A DNA stretch of 64,000 bases from Phytopythium helicoides (lineage: Eukaryota > Oomycota > Peronosporomycetes > Pythiales > Pythiaceae). The DNA is taken from NCBI GenBank assembly GCA_024867545.1, contig JANFNE010000048.1, forward strand, positions 56,709 through 120,708, written 5' to 3'. The notes under the pieces were generated by a model. The model ran no database searches. It was not told the DNA's origin and saw nothing but the letters and a program-made list of their open reading frames with translations. Below are positions 17,393 to 26,795 of the stretch, piece by piece; the first letter of the stretch is position 1, and every line of letters begins with the position of its first letter. A program made the translations under genes and the position numbers.

Positions 17393-18886
17393 ATGGAGAG
17401 ATCACCACTGCTGAAGAAGAAGAAGGCTGGGACGTCTACTGTGCTGCCATCAATCCACAGCACGAATAAAGTCGATGGAGACACGTCATTCATCCTGCGT
17501 CACGAATCGAAGCAGTTGTGGCAGCTCTTCGTGCCAATCACTCTATCGTATGCCGTCGAAACACTTGCGAGCATTTCTCACATGATGATTATCGGTCAGA
17601 CACCGATTGGAGCCGACACCCGCATCTTGGCAGCCCTCACGATCTCGGGAACGTATCCCGACATGGTAACATTTGCGGTTCTTGGTGGTGTTGCATCTGC
17701 TGTTGGTACTCTCTGTGCGCAGGCTTTTGGTGGCAAGAAAATCTCCGAGCTGTGGCTGTTCTTTCAGGCGGGTCTCCTGGTTGTTGCTGGCTTTATGCCG
17801 TTTCTAATGATCCTCACGTTGACATCGGCTCCCGTGCTAGTGGCAATGGGTCAAAATGCCGAGATCGTCGAGCTCGCCAAGCCCATCATTATTGTTGAGG
17901 CAAGCTCTTTGCCTTTGTCAGCGCTATCTCTTCTCCTTCAATCAGTGCTATGTTCTCAAGGCATAGCTGTCCCTGCGGTGGTGGCATCAGGGGTCGCATG
18001 GGCTGTCAGCACGCCTCTCGGATTATGGTTAGCCTTCTACACTCCGCTCGGCTACATCGGACTTGCAGTGGGCTCGATCGTCTCGGTCTTCGTGAAATGT
18101 ATCGTGCTTGGAACCGCAATGATTCGAAGTGAAACGTTTCTATCGGGTTGGCCAGGATGGCAGCCCCGTGCAGCCTTGACATTGGCAAAGAAGATGATGC
18201 GGCTTATCGGCTCGGGTTTCCTCCTGGCGATCTCCACAAGCGCAAGCATTGGTATCTACGCGATAATTTCCGGAATGCTACCGGAAGCTGCGACTACAGT
18301 GACTGCGAGCACCATCTACATGTCGTCGCTGATGTTTACTTTCATTCCTCAGAACGGTTTGGGGGATGCCGCCGCTGTGCGCATCGGTAACGCGCTTGGT
18401 AGTGGTGATGGCCACCATGCTAGGCTTACGATGAATCTTGTGATTGGCCTAAGCCTGGCTATTGGCATCGCTGGGATGGTCGTAGTGATCCCCATCGCTA
18501 CTCCGTTTGCCAGGATCTTCACGTCCGATGCAGACGCGGCACAGCTGGCGGCCAAGATGATATGGCAACTCTCTCCATTGCTGATCGCCTCGAGTATTGG
18601 TGGGGGTGGACAAGCAGCCCTCGTCGCAATGGGGAAGCAGCTCATCAGCGCCATTGCAGGCTTTGTGTGTGTTGTGGTCGTTGGCATTCCGTTCGGCTTG
18701 TGGTTTGCCATCTCGTTGAATGGCGGGATCGTTGGGCTATGGTATGGCAACGTCGTGGGGTTTGCAATTTGTGCGGTGGTGCAAACGGTTTGGGTCTACC
18801 GCCTCGATTGGCACTTGCCCGCACTCACTGTGAAGAGCAAGACGATCATGAGCAAGGATGTCAGAGAAGTCGCCGAAGCCGCATAG
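17393..18886 (+). CDS. MATE family multidrug/toxin exporter
   Basis: The first in-frame ATG is at 17393 (MERSPLLKKKK); an in-frame TGA at 17369-17371 closes the frame upstream apart from a GTG. The 497-aa product has a short basic N-terminus, then about twelve hydrophobic segments in two similar six-helix halves. The start of half 1 (QLWQLFVPITLSYAVETLAS) and the FVPQNG-like segment FIPQNGLGDAAAVRIGNALG of half 2 are typical of eukaryotic MATE proteins. These exchange H+ or Na+ for organic cations and secondary metabolites at the plasma membrane or vacuole. It lies between two PDR transporters, pointing the same way as PDR1 and towards PDR2, so three efflux pumps of two classes sit together. 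No intron is seen. Confidence 0.93.
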   Translation: MERSPLLKKKKAGTSTVLPSIHSTNKVDGDTSFILRHESKQLWQLFVPITLSYAVETLASISHMMIIGQTPIGADTRILAALTISGTYPDMVTFAVLGGVASAVGTLCAQAFGGKKISELWLFFQAGLLVVAGFMPFLMILTLTSAPVLVAMGQNAEIVELAKPIIIVEASSLPLSALSLLLQSVLCSQGIAVPAVVASGVAWAVSTPLGLWLAFYTPLGYIGLAVGSIVSVFVKCIVLGTAMIRSETFLSGWPGWQPRAALTLAKKMMRLIGSGFLLAISTSASIGIYAIISGMLPEAATTVTASTIYMSSLMFTFIPQNGLGDAAAVRIGNALGSGDGHHARLTMNLVIGLSLAIGIAGMVVVIPIATPFARIFTSDADAAQLAAKMIWQLSPLLIASSIGGGGQAALVAMGKQLISAIAGFVCVVVVGIPFGLWFAISLNGGIVGLWYGNVVGFAICAVVQTVWVYRLDWHLPALTVKSKTIMSKDVREVAEAA

Positions 18887-19951
18887 GCTCGTTGGCTTGC
18901 GTTACCTGTGCTTCGCGTGCATGTACGTGAAGTTTGGTAGGGTGGTGTTTGTACCGATGGATTGTGCGTTCCCCATCGTATTTCTACTCGTGCAGCGGGC
19001 TGTCCTGCTAGTATATGCATGCACTGATGCTCACGAAGCTCGTCATAAGAAATGAATCAATTCACGTGGGTTGTTATTGCGCTGAACCTGAACCACTGCA
19101 ACTGACCCTGAACCCAGAACATTTTCCGAAACATGCCTGCTGTTTGGTTCGCAATCCATCAAGCACACCATCAAGGCAACCACTCAAACTATCATCAACA
19201 TCATCATTGCCAGCGATGGTTTTCTCCCTAGACACTCATGATCTACCTTGTCGCCATTGCCAGAAACCTCAACGGCACTAACGCCAACAGAGAAGGGGTC
19301 CAGACCCCACCAGCCAACTCAGGCCACGCGATAACAACAAAGGAGGAGAAGTTGTCGTAGCTGGCCTCGGTGGCAGCGCCGGGTTTGGTGCGTCCAGAGA
19401 TCTCTACAATGCGGTAGATCTTAGCGTTGGCAGGTGCGGCTACGGCAACACTGTCTATGCTAGAATGGGAATCCTTCGGGCAAAGCCACGGTTACATCTA
19501 GCGGAGGTGTGGGCGGTGATTTGAACGGCGGAACCAGTAGTGCATCAGCAGCTGCGTCATCGGACGTGACAGCGGGGTGTCATGGGAGGAGTGAGCGCTG
19601 GCGTCGATGCAAATGGCTACAGTTACGTTACTACAACACTGCTACGTACCAACCTTCACAGCTAAGTGTTTTGTACGATAAACTGCCTTGTTTGGGAGAG
19701 ACTGTATCGTTCACGCCTTACGGATAAAGCATGGCAGGATTCCGCATGAAGATCGACTCGCTCGCACAATTTCATGTCATGCACTTCATGCCAACACCGA
19801 ACGTTTGAGAACGCAGACACATTCCATACGAGCAATTCAATTCAATCCAATCGATATATTCACATTTTCTAGAGATGCATGCCTCCACTCCCATCGCTCA
19901 CTCATGAGCAACACACTCTCGCGCACACATCCACGGTCGCAATCTCCTCCT
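18887..19951. other. Convergent intergenic region between MATE and PDR2
   Basis: About 1 kb between two convergent stop codons. Apart from the inverted repeat end (from 19848) and the gene relic at 19330-19650 it holds no intact gene. A segment at 19133-19190 is a diverged reverse complement of sequence downstream of PDR1. Confidence 0.55.
19330..19650 (+). pseudogene. Possible relic of a Gly/Ser-rich protein gene
   Basis: Frames on the plus strand give short Gly-rich runs: GGEVVVAGLGGSAGFGAS, then GGVGGDLNGGTSSASAAASS, then in another frame GVMGGVSAGVDANGYSYV. The low-complexity Gly/Ala/Ser/Asp style continues across frame changes and a stop, which fits a decayed secreted Gly-rich gene. It could also be chance composition. 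I do not recognise the parent. Confidence 0.3.
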
Positions 19952-21844
19952 CTATCTCTTCTGGCTGTTCACGAAGCGAAGGAACACCAACGCCAGCAGG
20001 CGGAAACCCACAATGTACGCCAGTACCACGAAGAAGTTGGGCCAGATCTCGTCGTGCTTCATGCCAAAGATCGACTCGGTGAATTGCTTCACTGTCACAG
20101 CACCCACCGTCACGGGAGAGTTCTTCAGCGGCTGGCAGCCCAGCTCTGGACCCACATTCGACCACGTCGACGTCGCCTCGTCGTACACTGGCTCCGTCGA
20201 GCAGTCCGCGAACACCAGAGCACCGAGGATCGACAGTGAGAACCGCTGCGGCGTGATCGTATACAGCCACTTGTATCCCTCCGGGATCAGGTCGGCCGGC
20301 GGACTGAAACCCATGAACAAGAAGAAGATCGAGTTCACCAGCACACCAATGATGGCTGCTACCTCCTCGCTCGGCAGACCGTACACGAACATCTGGCCCA
20401 TGTACGTCAGCATCAGGATCAGGAACGACAAGTTGATCCAGTACAGGAGGAACACGTCGAAGCCCGTGAACTGCACAAGCGGGAAGAAGATGGCAGTGAA
20501 CACCAGACCGCTGCCGAACACGTACGGGATCTCCACCACCGTCGATCCGATGAAGTACCAGAATGCGTTGTACGACTGGGATGCACGCTCGCGGTAGAAT
20601 GCTGCACGATCTGCCGCCGATACGCTCAGCACACACTGGAACGAGATCATACCGATGAACAGCGTGGCCATGAAGATCATACCCATGCCAGAGTTCAAGC
20701 CCTGATATGAAGCGTAGTCGGCTGCCGTGAACGTCACGCCAAACAGCAGCGCCAGGAACACAGCCATACCAAGACGCGTCAGGTTGTACGTCGGCGACCG
20801 CCAGTACATATCCATGAAGCGCTTGATCAGGAACCGCGCCTGCGTCGCAGAACTCGCCGCGCGCTTCGTGGCAAACACCATTTCCGGAAGATCGGGCGAC
20901 GGAATACCAATGCCAGGAACACTCATCGCCTCGTTCAAAGCCTGGCGCTGAGGACTGTCATTGAACTTGGCCACAAAGTCCGTAGATGCCGACGACCCAG
21001 CAGCCACAGCAGCATCATTCGCCGCAGCAGCCACGCCAGCACCAATCACCTCCAGCATCCACGTCGCAGGATTGTACTTGGGAGGGCACTTGGACACACC
21101 CGGGATCGCCTCGAAGTAGTCCACCAAGTTCTGGCACTTGTGTCCCAGCTCACCGAAGAACACCGTCTCGCCACCGCGCTTCAGCAGCAGCAAACTATCA
21201 AACAGGAAAAACACCTCTGACGACGGCTGATGAATCGTGCACACCACCGTGCGACCCGTGTCCGCCACCTTGCGCACACCATCCATGATCATCTTAGCCG
21301 ATCGCGCGTCCAGACCACTCGTCGGCTCGTCCAGGAACAGCACGCTAGGCTGCGCAGCAAGCTCCACGCCGATTGTCAGACGCTTCATCTGCTCCGTCGA
21401 GCTACCGCGGATGATCTTGTCAGCGATCTCGCCCATGTCCAGTAGTGCCAGCACTTCCTCCACCGTGTCGTACTTGCTGCTGTCCGGGATGCTACTGTCC
21501 TGCCGCAGGAATGCGCTGAACGTCAGAGCCTCGCGGATCGTTGACGCCTCCGAGTGGATGTCCATCTGCTCGCAGTAACCCGTGCATCGTCGAATGGCCA
21601 GCTCGTTCGCCTCGTAGCCGTTCAGCAGGATTTTACCCGTGATCTTGCCGCCAGTCTTGCGGTTCGCGATCACATCCATGAGGGTCGTCTTGCCGGCACC
21701 GGACGCACCCATGAGAGCAGTGATGGATCCTGGACGAGCAAAGCCGGTAATTCCCTTGAGCAGACAGAGCTCTTCCTTGGAGTTGGCAGGGTCAGGCACG
21801 TAGTAGCGGAGATCCTCGAATGCGATGGTCACAGGAGTGAAATG
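19848..21844 (-). repeat. Inverted repeat arm R (3' half of PDR2)
   Basis: Reverse complement partner of 13426-15422, separated from it by 4.4 kb that contains the MATE gene. It covers the NBD2-TMD2 half of PDR2 and about 100 bp of its 3' flank. Confidence 0.93.
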
Positions 21845-24187
21845 CTTGTTGGCATTGTCGCCGAGCTCAAGAATGACCTCGCCGTTGTCCTCGCTTACTG
21901 CAGCTGCCGAGGAAGAAGAAACCACACTTCGCGGGGTGCGCATCATGGTGTAGCTGTCACCGTCGCCCTCCTTCTTGCCTCCGCTGTGTCCTGCCGTCGT
22001 AGTTGCCTCGTAGCGCAAGTACTCAAGCGAGAGGTATGCGAGAGATATGCAGGCGACGTAGAATACGACCATGAAAATGACAGCATTGATGATCCAGACG
22101 CGGTCTGACTTGATGTCAAACAGTCCGAGATAGTACTCGCCCATTGTCATCCCGAAATCATTGCAGTAGTTGACTCCACCATACTCACAGACATCGAGAG
22201 TGGGGGATCGGTATTCAATGATCGCGAGTGCACGAAGGGACCAGCTCACCGGCGTTGCCCAGTAGAGCCACACGAAATAGTCCGGAAGCTGACTTTCCGT
22301 GACGATGAAACCAGCGAAGATAACGAAAATGAGCGTCGACGCCATTGATATAGGCGTCGCGATGTTAATATCCGGTGCGGCCGAAGTCAGCAAGAAGAAG
22401 AATGAGCTCAAGCTGACGTTGGTCACGTAAAGAACCCCCAGAAACAGAATGAACTCGGGCGCGCGAGAGACGAAGCCGCACATCCAGTACACGAGCACTC
22501 CAAAAATTAGGGTCTCTGCAAATGCGAGTGGGAGCTGGCTGATTGAGTTGGCCAGCACATACGACGACGTTCGGAAAAAATTGGCGCCACGCTGCTTGTA
22601 GAAAATCTCACGAGATGCCATGAAAGTCGGGAGCTGCGATGCCTGGCCGAGGGACAAGAACAGAGTTCCACTAAAGATGATACCCATCACAACCTGGATC
22701 TCTGTCGGGTCGAACTGGAAGAAGGTGGTCGAGTAAAGCAGGCCCATGACAGTGATCATGAGACCACGACCAAACACGTACGCCTTGTTTCGGATTGTCA
22801 GCATCATCTGGCGTCGAATAAGAGTCAGGGTGCTCGCCCAGAAGCTCTGATGGAAAGCCGGCATGTGATTCATATGCTCGTCTACTGTCGTTGACAGAGC
22901 ACTGTTGGTGGTCGACAGGAACTTCCCACCATCAGCACCTCCGTGAGTTTGGATCGACGGACCAAGCTCCTCGAGAGTGCGCTTGAAGATCGCAGACTCG
23001 CGGAAGAAGCTCGCAAACTCACTTGCAGTCTGGGGAGGAGCGACAAACCCTTCCTTGGATTCATCATTGTTGACTTCATAGCGATGCTGCTGCTTGGTGC
23101 CGAGATCGAGCAAGTAATCAGCGAGGTCGCGGCCAGAAGGGCGCTTGAAGCCCAATGACTCAAAGTAAGCCTCGACCTCACTAATGGGACCGTGATACAT
23201 CACTTCGCCCTTGTTGAGGATCATGACATCGTCAAACAACGCCACCACCTCAGGTGCAGGCTGGAGCAGCGCAATCACCACCGTCTTCTTGAGTTTCTTG
23301 GCCACGCTTCGCTGTGTGCTCATGATGTCGAAGGTGGCAGCCGAGTCGAGACCCGTACTGATCTCGTCCATGAGCGTGGCGTACTTCAGGCCGAACTCCA
23401 TCTCACCCGTTGTAACACGCTTGCGTTCTCCACCAGAGATACCTCGTGTCAGAGCATCGCCGACGATGGTGTTCTGGCAAAGAGCGAGGCCAAGCTGCTC
23501 AACCACAATCTCCGGGTAGTGCTGGAAGAGAGCGTCAACGAAAGCGATTGCTTCGGCATTCTCCTCGGGCGTTCCGTTGATTAGCAGCTCCTTTCCACGG
23601 CGAAGTAGCTCCCCACCGCAAAACTCGTGGGCGAACTGAAGTGTCTCCTTCACACTAAGCATTGCGAAGTGCTTGTCTCGTTGCCCCACATACGCTACGA
23701 ACTGCGGCAGGTTGTGCTTGAGCTCACTCTGCAGCTTGCCGTTGTACGTCATCTCTCCCTCGATCGAAATGTTCTTGTCCATCGGGAACCGCCCCGCAAG
23801 CACCTTCATGAGCGACGACTTTCCCGACCCCGGCTGGCCCAACAGGAGCGTCATAGTCCCCGGCTTGAAGCTACCGGTTACGTTCTTCAGGATCTCCTTG
23901 TGCACCACCTGGCGCTTCCTCCCAATCCCGGCGAACGCTTTGCGCACCGCGTTCCAGAGCGTGGGCAGGTCTCCGTCGTCCTTGTCGTCCACGACCGTCA
24001 GTTCCGCTGACAATGACAAGTCGACGAAGCGCATCTCCATCTGCGGCAGTGCTCGACCTAGCGCCTTCTCCAGCCGCTGGGCCAATGCGTCGTGCAGCGC
24101 CGCGGGTCCCTGCGCCATGAGCGCCTTGCCCGACTCGAAGCCGATCGGCGGCTTGGCAGACGCCACGCTGCTGCCTTGAACGCTCAT
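19952..24187 (-). CDS. Full-size PDR-type (ABCG) ABC transporter, copy 2
   Basis: An intronless 1,411-aa ORF, paralogue of the gene at 11179 in inverted orientation. NBD1 Walker A lies at about 117-124, the ISGGERKR signature follows, and NBD2 Walker A GASGAGKT is at 827-834. It is longer than copy 1 mainly in two variable linkers: after NBD1 (QQHRYEVNNDESKEGF, then a Ser/Gly-rich stretch) and before NBD2 (a Ser/Ala-rich stretch ending DNANKHFTPVT). NBD1 shares long identical blocks with copy 1 but with scattered replacements, while TMD1 is more diverged. All of NBD2 and TMD2 is nearly identical. Different TMD1 sequences with a shared second half suggest distinct substrate ranges with conversion maintaining the rest. 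It is presumably a plasma-membrane drug exporter. Confidence 0.95.
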   Translation of the reverse strand: MSVQGSSVASAKPPIGFESGKALMAQGPAALHDALAQRLEKALGRALPQMEMRFVDLSLSAELTVVDDKDDGDLPTLWNAVRKAFAGIGRKRQVVHKEILKNVTGSFKPGTMTLLLGQPGSGKSSLMKVLAGRFPMDKNISIEGEMTYNGKLQSELKHNLPQFVAYVGQRDKHFAMLSVKETLQFAHEFCGGELLRRGKELLINGTPEENAEAIAFVDALFQHYPEIVVEQLGLALCQNTIVGDALTRGISGGERKRVTTGEMEFGLKYATLMDEISTGLDSAATFDIMSTQRSVAKKLKKTVVIALLQPAPEVVALFDDVMILNKGEVMYHGPISEVEAYFESLGFKRPSGRDLADYLLDLGTKQQHRYEVNNDESKEGFVAPPQTASEFASFFRESAIFKRTLEELGPSIQTHGGADGGKFLSTTNSALSTTVDEHMNHMPAFHQSFWASTLTLIRRQMMLTIRNKAYVFGRGLMITVMGLLYSTTFFQFDPTEIQVVMGIIFSGTLFLSLGQASQLPTFMASREIFYKQRGANFFRTSSYVLANSISQLPLAFAETLIFGVLVYWMCGFVSRAPEFILFLGVLYVTNVSLSSFFFLLTSAAPDINIATPISMASTLIFVIFAGFIVTESQLPDYFVWLYWATPVSWSLRALAIIEYRSPTLDVCEYGGVNYCNDFGMTMGEYYLGLFDIKSDRVWIINAVIFMVVFYVACISLAYLSLEYLRYEATTTAGHSGGKKEGDGDSYTMMRTPRSVVSSSSAAAVSEDNGEVILELGDNANKHFTPVTIAFEDLRYYVPDPANSKEELCLLKGITGFARPGSITALMGASGAGKTTLMDVIANRKTGGKITGKILLNGYEANELAIRRCTGYCEQMDIHSEASTIREALTFSAFLRQDSSIPDSSKYDTVEEVLALLDMGEIADKIIRGSSTEQMKRLTIGVELAAQPSVLFLDEPTSGLDARSAKMIMDGVRKVADTGRTVVCTIHQPSSEVFFLFDSLLLLKRGGETVFFGELGHKCQNLVDYFEAIPGVSKCPPKYNPATWMLEVIGAGVAAAANDAAVAAGSSASTDFVAKFNDSPQRQALNEAMSVPGIGIPSPDLPEMVFATKRAASSATQARFLIKRFMDMYWRSPTYNLTRLGMAVFLALLFGVTFTAADYASYQGLNSGMGMIFMATLFIGMISFQCVLSVSAADRAAFYRERASQSYNAFWYFIGSTVVEIPYVFGSGLVFTAIFFPLVQFTGFDVFLLYWINLSFLILMLTYMGQMFVYGLPSEEVAAIIGVLVNSIFFLFMGFSPPADLIPEGYKWLYTITPQRFSLSILGALVFADCSTEPVYDEATSTWSNVGPELGCQPLKNSPVTVGAVTVKQFTESIFGMKHDEIWPNFFVVLAYIVGFRLLALVFLRFVNSQKR

Positions 24188-24676
24188 CCGCTGTGTTGGC
24201 AGCTACTCTCGAGGTTCTTGGACTTGCTGAGCGCGAGGCGAATTCAGAAATGAACGACCAGAGTCGTGCGGACGAGCTCGGTGCAGACTCGAAACTTTCC
24301 CTGCTGGCCCGGCATGACGACAACGTTGACGCGACTCGCGAGGCGTTCGTGATTATCGAGCTGCGACCGAGCAGAGACCGAGCACATGGATTCCCCACGG
24401 ACTGCGATCGGCACCACGCGGGACTTTCCATCCGTCGACCCGGGGACTTTGACCACCGTATGGCCGCGTAATCGCGCAGGCGACCGCGAACCGGGTAATC
24501 ATGCGGCGCATGTGACGCTGCGTACGCTGACCTGAAACGGCTAGTAGCCTGTATAATACAGCATCAAGGTGATTGTGCGGTGAGATGGTCGATAATCAGC
24601 ACGCGGTCGCGGTGATTGTCGAGGAGCTTACTCGGTGATCCGCTTACGCCAATCCAAAGCACCACTGGAGCTCATC
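24188..24676. other. Upstream region of PDR2
   Basis: A 489-bp gap upstream of PDR2 and downstream of the multi-pass membrane gene, both on the minus strand. It is the likely PDR2 promoter. I see no gene or clear core element. Confidence 0.5.
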
Positions 24677-26545
24677 TCATGCGACGTCACTGCCGGTGCA
24701 AGTTGCTCTGCAACCCTCCTCTTGCGACTTTTTTCGAGTTGGTCGGGTGATCAGGTTGGCGCCGACCTGGCCCAGGAGAACCGGAACGAGAAGTCGAGTC
24801 CTGCGATCACGCGACTTTGTTAGACCAGAGGCAGTTCCACGAACGAGCTCTAGCATGGCCCTACCGAAGTGGACGAGCGGGAGCTGGAGAATGATCAGAG
24901 CCCAGGCTACGAGCTTGCCGACGATCATCTCGCGCTGCGTCTCGAGCACAAACGCGAGCAGGCGTAGCGGAGGCAGACTGAATTTGCGCCAGAGCACTCG
25001 ATGCAGCGTGACAAGCGACAGCAGCTCCAGAGCAGCGTACATTGCGAGGTATCCTAATGTCGCGTGCAACTTGTCCACGCTCATGCTGTGGATTTGCGGA
25101 TTGTATTGAGCGTTGGGCAGGCAGTAGGCAACGGCTAAATACAGAAGGTAGAACGTCGGAACCATGCACTCGATGTACTCGCTGAGCACGAGGTACTCGC
25201 ATGTAAAGAGGAGCTGCAAGGTTTCACAGAGCAAATATTCATCCTCCGATTGAAGCGGCAGTGTGCGTGCTCCTGTCTCCGTGCTTGATAGCGTTGATGC
25301 TATCAGCGGTGACTCTGTATTTGGGAAAGTAGGTTGAGAAAGGAAAACGCTGAAAGTGCGGGTCTTTGTGGATTCGCTTGGTTTCTCGTCACGACCACAC
25401 CGGTCCTCGAGGGACTCAAGCAATTTTCTTACATCATGTGAAAGAGTGTGGTGCACGATTGAGCGAAGTCTGAGTCGTTGAAGTGTTGAGTTTCGGGGAT
25501 TGGCTGCAAGAACTCCGCAAATTTGGAGCATCGACGACACGATACCAGATGAATTGACTGAAGAGCTGAGAGGAGAGGCGTCTAGGTAGCGCTTCAGAGT
25601 TTGCGTTCGTTCGTGAAGGCGCCGGAATGCGATCACCAAGTGGATCGCGTCAAGGAATAGAATGACGATCGTCACAAGCGGCGAGTTGTCGGTGTTTTGC
25701 ATGCTGGTTGATAGGTACAGCGCGTGGAAGACCTCAACTGATACAACTGCAATCTCGGGCAGTAAGTCTTCTATGTGCGTCACGTGCTGCGAGAGCACAA
25801 GCTTGACTGTTGTCTTTATGGCTGGAAGTAAAAGAACAAATGCGGCTTGCTCAAACATTGATAATCGAATGAATACTGCGTTGTAAGCTGGATAAATGAG
25901 GGTGAGGGTCACTTGAATGATCGTGATGAAGAGAAACTGGCGGAATCGCTTCCACAAGGATGGATTAGTCTGGAAAGGAGCTCGACCAATAGCCATTGCA
26001 CCGAAAAACATGAAGAAAAAAGTGAATGGAGCCGAACAGATTGCAACCGAGAATGGAACGGGGAAAGCCCACGTCGACGCAAGTAGGAGTAGCACCGCAA
26101 CATACGCGGTCGCTGTTGCGATGGACACGGCTGCACATTTGAGGTGAGTCAATGCAACTTCTGGTAGGATAGTTTTCGCTTGCATGGAGACACAATGCGC
26201 AACAACCAGCGCGCTAAAGAAGGCACGGATGAAGAGCGCATAGTTGGCTTGCCAGCCGCGCGATGGGTCGTGTAGCGGGATGAGTTCCAAGGCGACAATC
26301 AACAACAACGGCAGCAGCGGTGTGACTGCACAAGTCACGAAAATGCGCGCTCTCGACGTCGAACGACAGTACTCGTCAAACGCACACAGTCTTTCCAGGG
26401 AGTACTGCCCGTGGTGGCCAACCTCGACGTATCCCCACAATGCCGCGACCACCGATGCCGCCCAAGCCAGCAACCTCCTCACCGATACACGTCTAGACGG
26501 GAGATCCTCCGCTGCTCGGCCGTCTGGAACAACTACAGCTCCCAT
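24677..26545 (-). CDS. Multi-pass membrane protein, unknown function
   Basis: An intronless ORF of 622 aa from the ATG at 26545. The N-terminal 330 residues have about eight hydrophobic segments (for example LLAWAASVVAALWGYVEV, VTPLLPLLLIVALELI, AYVAVLLLLASTWAF and FTFFFMFFGAMAIG). A cytosolic-looking middle region carries DVRKLLESLEDRCGRDEK and Ser/Thr-rich sequence. Three further hydrophobic segments follow, and the tail is basic. I do not recognise a transporter or receptor signature. It resembles the large lineage-specific transmembrane families of oomycetes, but that is an impression, not a match. It is divergent from the gene at 26796 across a 250-bp promoter region. Confidence 0.75.
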   Translation of the reverse strand: MGAVVVPDGRAAEDLPSRRVSVRRLLAWAASVVAALWGYVEVGHHGQYSLERLCAFDEYCRSTSRARIFVTCAVTPLLPLLLIVALELIPLHDPSRGWQANYALFIRAFFSALVVAHCVSMQAKTILPEVALTHLKCAAVSIATATAYVAVLLLLASTWAFPVPFSVAICSAPFTFFFMFFGAMAIGRAPFQTNPSLWKRFRQFLFITIIQVTLTLIYPAYNAVFIRLSMFEQAAFVLLLPAIKTTVKLVLSQHVTHIEDLLPEIAVVSVEVFHALYLSTSMQNTDNSPLVTIVILFLDAIHLVIAFRRLHERTQTLKRYLDASPLSSSVNSSGIVSSMLQICGVLAANPRNSTLQRLRLRSIVHHTLSHDVRKLLESLEDRCGRDEKPSESTKTRTFSVFLSQPTFPNTESPLIASTLSSTETGARTLPLQSEDEYLLCETLQLLFTCEYLVLSEYIECMVPTFYLLYLAVAYCLPNAQYNPQIHSMSVDKLHATLGYLAMYAALELLSLVTLHRVLWRKFSLPPLRLLAFVLETQREMIVGKLVAWALIILQLPLVHFGRAMLELVRGTASGLTKSRDRRTRLLVPVLLGQVGANLITRPTRKKSQEEGCRATCTGSDVA

Positions 26546-26795
26546 CCTAGAGCATCGGCGTGTGCTGACGCAATGCGGAGAGTCCTCCTCCTCTTTTTAG
26601 CGCCAAAACCGCCGCAAGTTGAAGCATGCATGGCTACCAAATCTAACGTCCACCAAAACACTCTCCATCATTATCCCTCGTTATAGTATACATACACCCT
26701 CCATAAAGTTTTCAGTATCTTGATATAGTACTCACCGTGCCTCGATAGAGTACCCGTTGGAGGGTGGCCACAACCTCCAAGCCCAAGCCGCGACC

